21,761 nt of DNA from Myxococcales bacterium (GCA_003153055.1 PMBV01000019.1:1-21761), one strand, 5' to 3'. Shown: positions 1 to 7,645, numbered from the stretch's first letter. Translations and numbers: made by a program. The notes: generated by a model from the letters alone, not told the origin.

Positions 1-215
1 GGAGTGTGGGCACGCACCGAGAACACCGCCAGCTGGGTGGGGGTACACCAGGGGGCCCGAGGAGACCATCACGGAGGCCAAGCACCTGGTCGACTGACGG
101 GGCGGAACTCCTCGAGTCCGCGCTTCCTCCGGTCAGGGAGCGTGGCAGCACACGGCCGCTACAGCCTGCAGTGAGAACCATCCCTCCGCTGAGGGGGGGA
201 CATCGGGCGAGTGGC
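1..215. repeat. Direct repeat copy 1 (partner 4311-4525), runs off the left edge
   Basis: Position 1 matches position 4311, and the first ~141 bases differ at only about five positions. Copy 1 then lacks about 19 bases just before the kinase start and carries a short insertion around 172-185. Recognisable similarity fades after the run GCTGAGGGGGG near 200. The repeat holds the sequence upstream of the Ser/Thr kinase gene at 4471 and its first ten codons. Because copy 1 begins at the window edge, the true repeat is probably longer. Confidence 0.93.
142..174 (+). pseudogene. Ten-codon stub of a Ser/Thr kinase gene
   Basis: The reading GTG-GCA-GCA-CAC-GGC-CGC-TAC-AGC-CTG-CAG-TGA gives VAAHGRYSLQ-stop. 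The intact kinase at 4471 begins MAAHGRYSLL. The stub is the 5' end of a duplicated kinase gene cut off by a stop at 172-174. No kinase domain follows. It is a footprint of the duplication, not a functional gene. Confidence 0.8.
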
Positions 216-222
216 AAAACGC

Positions 223-681
223 CTACGGGACAGTGATTCCACTCACGATCCCGCTTGCGGTGATTGTCACGCGAACAGCGCCGCAGAAGGGGCAGAGTTT
301 CACTGGTCGATACCACCATACCGTATAGGGGTCGAACCTTCGCAGAATGCCACCGTCTGGCGCCTCGATTCGTCCTGGTGGCCGAATCTGCTCTTCGTCG
401 GGCTCGCCAAGAACGCGTCTTGCTTCTGATGCTGGCCTACCTACGATGCCCTCGCGCTTGGCCCGTCCAAGTATCTCCTCGGTCATGCTCTCCGAGAGTG
501 GCATAAGCAGGACTGCCTCTGTGATCGGGTTTGCAAGGAAACCAGCCGCGCAGGCAACGAGGACAACCTTGCGAGCCCGTCGGAACCGCCAATACGTGAA
601 TAGGCCCAATGCCCCGACAATGAACAGGGAGAGCGCGATGAGTACGGCAGTGGCTGGGTTGATGTCGCTCCAGTGAGTCAT
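223..681 (-). CDS. Small membrane-anchored protein with BamE/SmpA-like motif
   Basis: The protein has 152 residues and starts at an ATG at 681 with a purine-rich GGGAAGG just upstream. Residues ~12-31 form a hydrophobic membrane segment. A second moderately hydrophobic stretch (~38-60, VVLVACAAGFLANP) follows a basic RFRRARK loop. The soluble C-terminal part holds the motif GRPASEARRVLGEPDE, then a WWYRP strand and a terminal hydrophobic strand. This is the 'small helix, LGxP, strands' pattern of the BamE/SmpA fold. The gene at 807-1208 shares the pattern, so the two may be diverged relatives. It lies at the far end of the minus-strand RHS-associated cluster, so an immunity or accessory role is possible but unproven. 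The coding assignment is firm; the fold is tentative. Confidence 0.72.
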   Translation of the reverse strand: MTHWSDINPATAVLIALSLFIVGALGLFTYWRFRRARKVVLVACAAGFLANPITEAVLLMPLSESMTEEILGRAKREGIVGRPASEARRVLGEPDEEQIRPPGRIEAPDGGILRRFDPYTVWWYRPVKLCPFCGAVRVTITASGIVSGITVP

Positions 682-806
682 GCCTTCCCTGTTGTTGGTG
701 GTGGCTCAGTCCCGGCAGCCGGCAGCTGACGAGAGAGGAATGGGTATATGCATTTCTCGTGTCGGAATATGCGTGAGCGGGATCTTCCCCTCGTACGAAT
801 CGTCAG

Positions 807-1208
807 CTAGTCGACATCGAAATAGCTGTGCTTGTCGATCACAACCCCGCCCACGTCGAACAGTATCTGCCTCCTGCGATAGCTGCCGCCCGTTTTGCTT
901 TGAGAGTACTCCCAGTATTCCACGGGTCGAGGCCAGGCCGATCGTTCGACAGTCTGCTTCTTGATTGGCTCCCCAAGCTCTCGCACTACTGTCGCTGAGC
1001 TGTCTCCGATTTTGACGCGGCGAAAACCGCCATCGCTGTATCCTGACGAGTATTCCGTTGGGGCATTGACGAGAATTGACCAGGCGAAACCGTCGAGGCC
1101 ATCGAGCAACAGGAACTGTGCTGCAAGAGCCCCTGCGACGACCAGGGCCATCACGAGGCCAACGCCTCGTCTCCGGGTAACCGCGGGGTTTGGTTTCAGG
1201 GTCCGCAC
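807..1208 (-). CDS. Small membrane-anchored protein with BamE/SmpA-like motif (second)
   Basis: I chose the GTG at 1208 (133 aa) because AAAGGAG sits nine bases upstream. An in-frame ATG at 1232 would add eight residues (141 aa) but lacks a good ribosome site. A basic RRR leads into one hydrophobic segment (VMALVVAGALAAQFLLL), giving an N-in membrane anchor. The exported part carries VKIGDSSATVVRELGEP, then EYWEYSQS and a final pair of strands ending VVIDKHSYFD. This matches the BamE/SmpA-like 'G-x-s..v...LGeP' pattern and resembles the neighbour at 223-681. Both follow a decayed RHS toxin gene on the same strand. An immunity role against an envelope-acting toxin is a guess. Nothing here indicates a catalytic site. 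Confidence 0.7.
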   Translation of the reverse strand: MRTLKPNPAVTRRRGVGLVMALVVAGALAAQFLLLDGLDGFAWSILVNAPTEYSSGYSDGGFRRVKIGDSSATVVRELGEPIKKQTVERSAWPRPVEYWEYSQSKTGGSYRRRQILFDVGGVVIDKHSYFDVD

Positions 1209-1342
1209 TGGCTCTGTCTCCTTTCTTGACATCGGCGAGGGCCGTCGGCGCTTGTTTCCTTCCAGTCTGGATGCCGCCAGATCAAGAACTTCTGGCGTAC
1301 TCGATCTGCACTCATGCCCCCCGTGGGGTGATCACTGCCTCC

Positions 1343-1807
1343 TCACTTGCACTTGGAGCGCCTTGCTGCTTCCGAGATGGCAGCCACATCAGTCGTCGGG
1401 GCCAAGGCCCTCGCCACCCCGAGTGAAAACGGTGTCCGATCTCGGCACGTCTTGATCGCGGCGACGACAAGCTGAAAGGCATGGGGTGCAACAGTCGATG
1501 GCATTCTGGTGAAGACAAACGCGAGGTCGTCACAAGCGAATGCCTCGACGAAACCACTCAGTGTGCTTGAGATCACAACGTCGTTGTTGGCGCCAGCGAT
1601 CTCGCGCAGAAGCGCGGCTGAGACCCTGCAACGGGCGGTCGTCGAACGTACGGCAATCCAGCCAAGACACTCCCCCTCACCTTCGTCGCCAAGTGGCGAC
1701 AGCACACAGAGGGCCCCAGGCGCAAGGGAAATCAAAGAAGCGAACACGAAAGCACCGACAAAAATAGCGCCACAGACAAGCCGACTCTTCATTGTTCGGC
1801 TATTCAT
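1343..1807 (-). CDS. Secreted or periplasmic hypothetical protein
   Basis: The protein has 154 residues. The ATG at 1807 has AAGGGG six bases upstream; a second ATG at 1792 is possible. The N-terminus is a clear signal sequence: MKSRLVC, then a hydrophobic run to about residue 33. The mature part has Cys residues near 35, 47, 60, 91, 119 and at the C-terminus (SKCK), compatible with disulfides in the periplasm. I recognise no domain. It belongs to the minus-strand cluster behind the RHS remnant. The export prediction is fairly safe; function is unknown. Confidence 0.6.
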   Translation of the reverse strand: MNSRTMKSRLVCGAIFVGAFVFASLISLAPGALCVLSPLGDEGEGECLGWIAVRSTTARCRVSAALLREIAGANNDVVISSTLSGFVEAFACDDLAFVFTRMPSTVAPHAFQLVVAAIKTCRDRTPFSLGVARALAPTTDVAAISEAARRSKCK

Positions 1808-1834
1808 ACCAGGCCCCTTCTAGTCACTCGGCGC

Positions 1835-1936
1835 CTAAGCTTCCGATTGCGTGTCTTGTCGTCCATGGGTCCCTACGAGGGTGTGGCTTGCGACCCAGTC
1901 TTTGTCACTATGGCTGAGACTCTGGTACTCGTCCAT
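1835..1936 (-). CDS. Possible 33-aa small protein
   Basis: An ATG at 1936 is preceded by AAGGGGAG at a spacing of seven bases, which is a strong ribosome site. The frame stays open for 33 codons (MDEYQSLSHSDKDWV..., ending QSEA). It ends 27 bases before the secreted-protein gene at 1807. It could be a leader peptide, a decayed toxin tip, or a chance ORF. No family is recognised. Confidence 0.25.
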   Translation of the reverse strand: MDEYQSLSHSDKDWVASHTLVGTHGRQDTQSEA

Positions 1937-2105
1937 TCTGAAGCTCCCCTTCGTGCTGCCTTGGCCGGCTCACGGACGGGAGTGTCGTTCAGAGCGACTC
2001 CCGGAATCGTCAAACTTCGGAGGCCTCCCGGCAGAGCCGGGGCTCTCGCTTACGCTAGTACTGACACCCGTTGCCCCGAATGGCTCGTCACGGGGTCCAT
2101 ACCAG

Positions 2106-2498
2106 TTATGCTCGGAATTCCTCGATGGGGCCTGGCTGACCCGTCAGCTTGACGCTGATGCCGATGCCCTTGACGACGACCGATCCCTTCTGGCCATGGA
2201 ACTCGAGTTCTACCTCCCCGGCCATGTCACAGGGCAGCGGCAGTAGGTTCTCGAACCGCCTCGTACCCACACGGACCGAACCGTCACGCACTCGGAGTGT
2301 TGCGCCCTCAGGCATTCGGTTGACCTCGGCGCCGGCGATCACAACCTCCGCGTGTTGGAACCAGCCGTGCCCGTCATCCCGGCCAGGTCGCCCCGTCGAA
2401 CTGTGGACGCAGACGTTCATCATCAGAACTACATTGCCGTCCACGTGAAGAAGGGCATGAATGGTCGAGTCATGCAACTCAATTCCTTTGTGCTCCAA
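2106..2498 (-). CDS. Hypothetical protein of ELHDS type, candidate immunity protein
   Basis: The protein has 130 residues and starts at TTG 2498 with CGGAGG just upstream; the frame is open but startless above that. The N-terminal GIELHDSTIHAL, an alternating strand pattern (NVVLMMNVCVHSS), GHGWFQHAEVVI and the acidic beta-rich C-terminus suggest an all-beta soluble protein with no signal peptide. I cannot name the family. It sits between the DUF4279 gene and the secreted protein in the cluster behind the RHS remnant. Small beta-rich cytosolic proteins there are typically orphan immunity genes left after toxin-tip replacement, but that is inference. Confidence 0.62.
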   Translation of the reverse strand: MEHKGIELHDSTIHALLHVDGNVVLMMNVCVHSSTGRPGRDDGHGWFQHAEVVIAGAEVNRMPEGATLRVRDGSVRVGTRRFENLLPLPCDMAGEVELEFHGQKGSVVVKGIGISVKLTGQPGPIEEFRA

Positions 2499-2790
2499 TG
2501 GGCCTCCGGAGTTGTCATGCGATAGAGAGCTGATAGTGCGCGAACCCGGAACTCTGAGTTAATCGTAGTGCGTCTTCTCTTCGTCTCGCAAAGAAAAGTG
2601 CGTCTACAGTCGTTTTCATGCGTGGCAGTCACAGTGCGAGCACAATTGGCCAGACGTCCATCAGAATCTCGATCAGAATCGGGGCAAGCAATATCGGAAT
2701 GGCTTCAGGCGCGGGTCACTGACTTCAAGCTCGTCAGCCACGTCGTCAAGCGGGTCCGCGGCTGGGGCGGTGGCGTACGTCGTCACGAGA

Positions 2791-3297
2791 CTACCCACCG
2801 TCTCCGTCCGTCGTACGTCCACCTCCCGCTGACGGATCTTCGGGCGGGCGAAGTATGTTGCGCTTCTCTCCGTCGTAGCGGGGCATCGCGAACGGCGAAA
2901 CCAGGAGTGCGATCCCGACGCCCAGGTTCCCACATTCCGCAAGAACCGACGCGTCAACTTCGTCACCGGTCGCCTTCGTGACATAGAGCCCGACCCAAAA
3001 TACCAGTCGCCCGCCGGTTTCAGTCAACTCGCGCAGCAAACCGCGTTTCTTGCCCAAGTACTCAACTGCTCGACGAAGAAGTGCCGCCAACGGTTCCTGC
3101 TGGGGGGCGTCCAGATCAAACGAGCAGTACGACTGGGAGTACGTCCCATTCATCGGTCGGCCAGCACCGTCCTTCCGTGACTGTCCAGCCTTCCAGGCCC
3201 ATTGAGGTTTCCATCCAAGGGCGTCGGCAATGGCGATTGGATCTGCACTTGGATGGTGCACTCGGAAACTCAGAGAGTACTCCCACTCTGTGGCCAT
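2791..3297 (-). CDS. DUF4279-family protein, likely immunity to the adjacent RHS tip
   Basis: The protein has 168 residues. It begins MATEWEYSLSFRVHHPSADP, followed by IADALGWKPQWAWKAGQSR. This is the DUF4279 pattern: 'W.y.l.v ... dp..I...Lg..P...w..G', a middle SYCSFDL strand, a leucine-rich helix and a late LAECGNLGVGIAL segment. The start is six bases after the stop of the RHS remnant's toxin tip (3304), with GAGGA just before the ATG. It therefore reads in the toxin-immunity position. The C-terminal ~30 residues are low-complexity (GGGRTTDGDGG) and may be extended past the original end. Family assignment is from pattern memory. Two more DUF4279-like genes lie at 17435 and 18236, also directly behind RHS tips. 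Confidence 0.72.
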   Translation of the reverse strand: MATEWEYSLSFRVHHPSADPIAIADALGWKPQWAWKAGQSRKDGAGRPMNGTYSQSYCSFDLDAPQQEPLAALLRRAVEYLGKKRGLLRELTETGGRLVFWVGLYVTKATGDEVDASVLAECGNLGVGIALLVSPFAMPRYDGEKRNILRPPEDPSAGGGRTTDGDGG

Positions 3298-3303
3298 CGT
3301 TCC

Positions 3304-4210
3304 TCACTCTCCGCTGGGCTTGCCCTTTGGGACGTAGTCGCTAGCCGGACCGTTGTCTACGGCCTCCCCGGTCTCTGGATCGCTCGTAATCACGTTTCCG
3401 TCTGGGCTGATGCCTGTCCAATCCGCTGGCCCTGCTCCTACGCCCTTCTTGATCTTCTCGTGGTCCGCCGACCAAGGCGTCTGGTCAATTGGCTTCGTCC
3501 CCGTTGGACAGTCCTTTGGCTTTGAGCCAGGACGTGGCCGACAGTCGTTTCCGTGGCTCGAAGCGTCAGCGTTGCCGCGTCGACGGTGCCTCCGTCGGGA
3601 AGCTGAAGGGAGGCCTTGCGGCCCGCGGGCAAGAAGACACTCGTGGTGCGGGCGCCGTCGCTGTCCGTCTGGGTGGTGGCCACATGCAGGCCACCTGTCG
3701 CCAGGGAGATGGTGGTGGCCTTCTCGTCACGCCGCAAGACGACGATGTCGTCTACGTGGCTGAAGTCCCGGGCCGCTGCGACTACCCAGCGCGGAGAAGG
3801 GACGAAGCTTCGCGCCCTCGCATCCACGGTCCACCTCCCTGCGGGCACGGCCAGGGCGTAGAGGCCGTCGGCTTGACTGGTTGTGCTGCCGAATTCGGGG
3901 TGGTTGAGAATGGAGACAGTGAGGCCGGGGACTCCGGAGCCCTCCTGCGTGAGGATGTGGCCGAGCAACACCGAGAGCGTGTTGCAGGGGATGTCAGCCG
4001 TGCCTTGCTTGAGGAAGGCGTTGGCTTGGCAGAAGTCGAGGGAGACGTCTCCATCAGGGACCTGCAGCGGAGCCGCTCCGGCCACCTCGGCATGGAGGGG
4101 CCCCGTCGTCTCAGCGCGCCGCCGTCGGTCCCTGGGGTGCCTCCACAGGAAGTGCACCCGCTGGCGAAAGCCGACAACACCACGACGACGGCCCACGTGC
4201 CCCTACGCAT
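3304..4210 (-). pseudogene. Collapsed RHS (YD-repeat) toxin gene: N-terminal domain joined to C-terminal toxin tip
   Basis: An ATG at 4210, preceded by GAGGAGGGGG, opens a lipoprotein signal (MRRGTWAVVVVLSAFASGC). After GTPGTDGG the coding shifts frame near 4115. It continues as an exported N-terminal domain: VPDGDVSLDFCQANAF, LGHILTQEG, a carboxypeptidase-regulatory-like stretch with FGSTTSQADGLYALAVP, then TLRATETTV near 3540. From about 3530 a third frame encodes a toxin-tip-like end (DCPTGTKPIDQTPWSADHE, IKKGVGAGPADWTGISPDG, stop at 3304). All YD repeats and the RHS core that should lie between are absent. An intact protein of this type has well over 1500 residues. The most economical reading is an internal deletion plus at least one small indel. 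The adjacent DUF4279 gene survived. Confidence 0.75.
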
Positions 4211-4249
4211 CCGAATCCCCCTCCTCGAAAGGCTGGCATCATCGCGCCT

Positions 4250-4407
4250 GGAGTACTCCGCCCAAGGCAAGGAGAAGGGCTGGCTGGAGCTGGGGGTCGA
4301 CGCCGCGAAGGGAGTGTGGGCACGCACCGAGAACACCGCCAGCTGGGTGGGGGTACACCAGGGGGCCCGAGGAGACCATCACGGAGGCCAAGCACCTCGT
4401 CGACTGA
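4250..4407 (+). pseudogene. 3' remnant of an unidentified gene with an extra G
   Basis: The plus frame reads LELGVDAAKGVWARTENTA, then SWVGVHQ. If one G is removed from the five-G run near 4362, it continues GPEETITEAKHLVD to a TGA at 4405-4407. This looks like the C-terminal end of a real protein. The same sequence with the same extra G is present in the duplicate at 1-97. I recognise no family. The alternative is that this is simply the divergent promoter region with chance coding character. Confidence 0.35.
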
Positions 4408-4525
4408 CGGGGCGGCGCTCCTCGAGTCCGCGCTTCCTTCGGTCAAGGAGCGTGCTAGGAGTCACCGCCCATGGCAGCGCACGGCCGTTACAGCCTGCTG
4501 CATAAAGTCGCTGAGGGGGGCACCG
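4311..4525. repeat. Direct repeat copy 2 (partner 1-215)
   Basis: This is the intact-context copy. It spans the region between the divergent RHS remnant (start 4210, minus) and the kinase gene (start 4471, plus), and the kinase 5' end. The two copies are 4310 bases apart in the same orientation, with the RHS remnant and its small-gene cluster between them. That is the geometry of a tandem duplication or of recombination between duplicated RHS loci. Confidence 0.93.
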
Positions 4526-6279
4526 CCGAGGTCTTCCTCGCGCACCAGCTTGGCTCAGCCGGCTTCAGGCGCCTGGTGGTGCTCAAGCGCGTGCGCCCGA
4601 GCCTGTGGGCCGACGAGTCTTTCCGTCGAATGCTCATCGACGAAGCCCACATCTCGATGGCGCTGCACCACGGCAACATCGTGCAGGTGCTCGACCTGGG
4701 CATGTCGGGGGTGCACTACTTCCTCGTCTTCGAGCTCGTCGATGGCTGGAGCCTGTCGCAGGTGGTCAAGCGAGCCCGGGCGGCGCACCTCGAGCTGCCG
4801 TTGAACCTCGCTCTCCACGTGATGGCCCAGGTGTGCCGGGCGCTCGCCTACGCGCATGGCCGCGCCGAAGGTGGCACGCCGATGGGCATCGTGCACCGGG
4901 ACGTGTCGCCTCAGAACGTGCTCCTGTCTGACCAAGGCGAGGTGAAGCTGGCCGACTTCGGCATCGCCAAGGCGCGCAGCCGCATCACCACGTCGCAGAT
5001 TGGCCAGGTGAAGGGGAAGCCGGCGTACATGTCGCCCGAGCAGGCCGTCGGCGCGCCACTCGACGCCCGGAGCGATCTCTTCTCGATGGGCACATGTCTG
5101 TACTGGCTGGTGACGGGAGAGCTGCCCTTCTCGGCACCCAACGAGCTCGAGGCGATCGCGCGGGTGGTTCACGGGAACTTCGTGCCACCCGAGAAGAAGC
5201 GTTCGGGGCTCCCCAAGCCCATCGCCAAGCTCATCACCCGGGCCCTGCAGCACGAGGTGAAGGATCGGTTCCAGAGCGCCGACGAGATGCTGGCCGAGCT
5301 GGAGAGAATCCAGCGCAGCACGGTGCTCCCACCAGCGGGCCAGACCGAGCTCAAGGCGTGGCTCGATATGCTGGCCGCCAAGGACGGCGCGCGGCCCATC
5401 GGCTGGTTCGAAGAGGCCGTGGAGAAGGCGCCCGCGCCGACGAGCGACCGCAGCGAAGAGATCGAGCTGATCGACGACGGCGATCTCGTGGTGATGGCGA
5501 CCCAACCGAGCGACGCCGTGCCCGTCGCGCCGCCGCCGCGCCCACCTCGCGAGTGGACCGTGCCCAAGCTGCTGGCGCTGAGTGGCGTCGCGATGGGCGT
5601 GCTGGGCACGGCGTACTGGGTGACCCGGAGCCACGAGCTGCCCCCTCCGGCCGCGCTGCTCCCGGCACCCACGAGCACTCCGCCGATAGAGTCCCGCGAA
5701 GCTTCGCCGCGGCTCCACAGCGCCCTCCCAGAGGGCCCCGTGGGGCCAAGCGACAGCGGCTCGGCCGAAGCGCCGACCGACGCCAGCGTCGCTGATTCAG
5801 GTGGAGCGGACATCGACGGGAGCGTGCTCGAGGCGCACCTCACCGCCAGTGACGCGGGCGCCCCGGTTGAGGCCGACACCTCCGATGGAGGCGGGCTTCC
5901 TGAGGAGACCATCAGCCCCGATGCTGGTAGGCCCGACGGTGGCGTGGAGCAGCCTTCACCCCTAGCGGCGGTCGTCAACACGCCGCCAAGGCCCGCACCT
6001 CCCGCGGCCCCCAAAGCGACGGAGCGACCTCGCCCGGCCCCCAAGGTCGCCGCGCCCGCGACACCCGAGATGGTCTCGGTGCTGGTCGATACGGATCCTC
6101 CAGGCGCCGACGTCTCCATCGAGCACAAGGTCTTCGGGAAGACTCCGATTCCCTTGAAGCTCAAGGTCGGCATCACCTTCGAGCTCGCCCTGAGCAAACC
6201 GGGGTACCGGCCCCAGAAGGTGCTCTACCAGGTGACTTCGCGCCAGGGTCAGCGAGTGCGCGTGGTGCTCTCCCGGTGA
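4471..6279 (+). CDS. Hanks-type Ser/Thr protein kinase with transmembrane segment and PEGA domain
   Basis: The protein has 602 residues, starting at ATG 4471. The kinase domain covers about residues 7-272: glycine loop AEGGTAEV (14-21), catalytic Lys39 (VVLKRV), helix-C Glu58, catalytic loop HRDVSPQN (142-149), DFG (162-164), and KPAYMSPEQA in the activation/P+1 segment. All key residues are present, so it should be active. A juxtamembrane linker leads to one membrane helix at ~364-384 (LLALSGVAMGVLGTAYWV). A long Pro/Ala/Asp-rich extracytoplasmic region follows, then a C-terminal PEGA domain (~535-602: VDTDPPGADVSIEHK, TPIPLKLKVG). Kinase in the cytosol and sensor outside is the usual layout. 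The upstream region is shared with the duplicate at 1-215. Substrate is unknown. Confidence 0.95.
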   Translation: MAAHGRYSLLHKVAEGGTAEVFLAHQLGSAGFRRLVVLKRVRPSLWADESFRRMLIDEAHISMALHHGNIVQVLDLGMSGVHYFLVFELVDGWSLSQVVKRARAAHLELPLNLALHVMAQVCRALAYAHGRAEGGTPMGIVHRDVSPQNVLLSDQGEVKLADFGIAKARSRITTSQIGQVKGKPAYMSPEQAVGAPLDARSDLFSMGTCLYWLVTGELPFSAPNELEAIARVVHGNFVPPEKKRSGLPKPIAKLITRALQHEVKDRFQSADEMLAELERIQRSTVLPPAGQTELKAWLDMLAAKDGARPIGWFEEAVEKAPAPTSDRSEEIELIDDGDLVVMATQPSDAVPVAPPPRPPREWTVPKLLALSGVAMGVLGTAYWVTRSHELPPPAALLPAPTSTPPIESREASPRLHSALPEGPVGPSDSGSAEAPTDASVADSGGADIDGSVLEAHLTASDAGAPVEADTSDGGGLPEETISPDAGRPDGGVEQPSPLAAVVNTPPRPAPPAAPKATERPRPAPKVAAPATPEMVSVLVDTDPPGADVSIEHKVFGKTPIPLKLKVGITFELALSKPGYRPQKVLYQVTSRQGQRVRVVLSR

Positions 6280-6288
6280 CGCCGCCCA

Positions 6289-6446
6289 TCAGCTCTCGGA
6301 CAGCGCCACGGCCGGACCGGAAAGGCCGATGATGAAGGTCGCGCCGACTCCCGTGACGCACTCCACGCGAATCGGCCCGCCGTGAGCCTCCAAGTTCGAC
6401 CGTGACACCGGCAACCACAGCCCCGTGGCCTGCCCCGGCCCGCGAG
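6289..6446 (-). pseudogene. 3' remnant of a sensor histidine kinase (ATPase end), paralogue of the gene at 13143
   Basis: The minus frame reads GPGQATGLWLPVSRSNLEAH, then GGPIRVECVTGVGATFIIGL, ending at a TGA at 6289. The intact kinase downstream (13143) reads GQGTGLGLSVSRSIMEAHGG, SIRVESIAGAGATFIIGL. The match is also clear at DNA level to about 6445. The glycine-box GTGLGL has become ATGLWL and nothing upstream codes for a HisKA domain, so this is a decayed fragment. It starts 12 bases after the kinase stop at 6279, convergent to it. Confidence 0.85.
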
Positions 6447-6679
6447 CAGCACACGTCGACGCGGAGGACCACGGCCATGGTCCTCCTGGCCGGTGGGCGC
6501 GACGATGTCGGACCGACGAGGTCGCGGAGCTGTTCATCCAGCGACGAGCAGCTGGACGACCACCTGGGCTCGGGGGGTCGTTCGCACGTGGCCCGCCTGG
6601 GGTGGCGGAGCGGTCCTCCTGCATTGCGTGGTGTCCTCCCCTCGGGTATTGACTCGCCCATCTTCAGAGTGGGGCATTG
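6447..6679. other. Non-coding stretch without recognisable feature
   Basis: Several short frames are open on both strands but none has a credible start, ribosome site or recognisable product. It may contain further unrecognisable decay products of the histidine kinase remnant, and the promoter of the lipoprotein gene at 6680. I see no convincing hairpin or promoter. Confidence 0.4.
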
Positions 6680-7645
6680 ATGAGATTTGGCCTTGGGCGA
6701 TGTCGAGCGGCGAAGCTGGGTTGGGCGTGTTTGATGGGTTGGGCATGTTGCACGGGCTGCGCGGGCGAGCCGGCCTCACCCAGCAGCCTGTCGCTCACCC
6801 TCTCGAAGAACACAATCCATACCGACGGAGAGAAGACGACGGTGAAGGTGCGCGGCCTTCAGGGAACTGGGCAAGCCGGCACCGTGACCGTCCAAAGCCT
6901 CATCGGCTCGCTGTCGACTGGCGCAGTCCTGACCCTCGACGCTCGGGCCGAGGCGACCGTCGAGTTCGCCTGCGACGAGGCGATGGACTCGAGCTGTGGA
7001 ACGGCGACGGTGACCACGCTGACCGCCACGCAGGGAAACTCGACGCAGTCCCGAGTGGTATCCTTGCTCAGGCCGACCTCCTCAGTGGACGCAGGCAGCG
7101 CGCGGGACGCCGGAGTTGACACCACTCCCGTCAGCTGGCTGGACCACAAGGCGTACGTCTTCTCGAGGCAGTGCCGGTCGGGAGAGGAGCCAGGCGCGCC
7201 GCCTTCCTGCTGCGCGACGGACGGGGGGACCCATTGGTACGGCCCAGTACCCTCATGTGCCAACACGGTCATCGTGCTCCCCGACTCGATGGTCCGAGTT
7301 CCTTTTTCCGACGGCGTCGTCCCTGGGACGGCGGACCTGCGCTCCTCGGCCTCGAGTGGCGCCTCCGAGCTGACCATCGCCTCGAGCGACATCGCTGGAG
7401 TCGACCTGCATCTGAGTGGCCTCAGCTTCTTCTCGGACCTCTACACGATCGATCGCGAGGGACGCTGGGCATGGCACAGCTCGAAGCCAGCATTGATGAT
7501 CGATGCCTACGCCTTCGCCCCCGACCGCGCGATCATGCTCGCCGCTGACGCGGGGGCCGTCGCCAGGAGTTTCTCGAGCGCGTGGGTAACCAGCACTCCA
7601 ATCAAGCAGACCGATGGCATTACCTACTTCTTCATGATCCATTGA
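6680..7645 (+). CDS. Lipoprotein with bacterial Ig-like domain
   Basis: The protein has 321 residues from ATG 6680. An in-frame TTG directly before it is not needed. The N-terminus (MRFGLGRCRAAKLGWACLMG, then WACCTGCAG) is a lipoprotein signal with lipidated Cys at TGC; the -3 position is Cys rather than the usual Leu. Residues ~35-130 resemble a bacterial Ig-like fold: SLTLSKNTIHTDGEKTTVKV, then strands ending ATVTTLTATQG. A Ser/Asp/Ala linker follows (SSVDAGSARDAGVDTT). The Cys-containing C-terminal half (CRSGEEPGAPPSCC, TIDREGRWAWH) is unrecognised. It is likely anchored in the envelope and could be a surface or structural protein. Its stop overlaps a possible operator for the toxin-antitoxin pair downstream. 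Confidence 0.8.
   Translation: MRFGLGRCRAAKLGWACLMGWACCTGCAGEPASPSSLSLTLSKNTIHTDGEKTTVKVRGLQGTGQAGTVTVQSLIGSLSTGAVLTLDARAEATVEFACDEAMDSSCGTATVTTLTATQGNSTQSRVVSLLRPTSSVDAGSARDAGVDTTPVSWLDHKAYVFSRQCRSGEEPGAPPSCCATDGGTHWYGPVPSCANTVIVLPDSMVRVPFSDGVVPGTADLRSSASSGASELTIASSDIAGVDLHLSGLSFFSDLYTIDREGRWAWHSSKPALMIDAYAFAPDRAIMLAADAGAVARSFSSAWVTSTPIKQTDGITYFFMIH

Noticed and set aside
2673..2984. 103-codon minus-strand frame overlapping the DUF4279 gene end
   Set aside because: Its first half is the out-of-frame reading of the DUF4279 gene, and the remainder has no recognisable motif or start.
3489..4505. 338-codon plus-strand open frame across the RHS remnant
   Set aside because: It is mostly antisense to the recognisable RHS N-terminal domain and has no ribosome site or family resemblance. 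Only its last part (4250-4407) has independent coding character.
4555..5718. 387-codon minus-strand open frame inside the first kinase gene
   Set aside because: It is an Arg/His-rich shadow of a kinase gene with all catalytic motifs, typical of GC-rich coding DNA.
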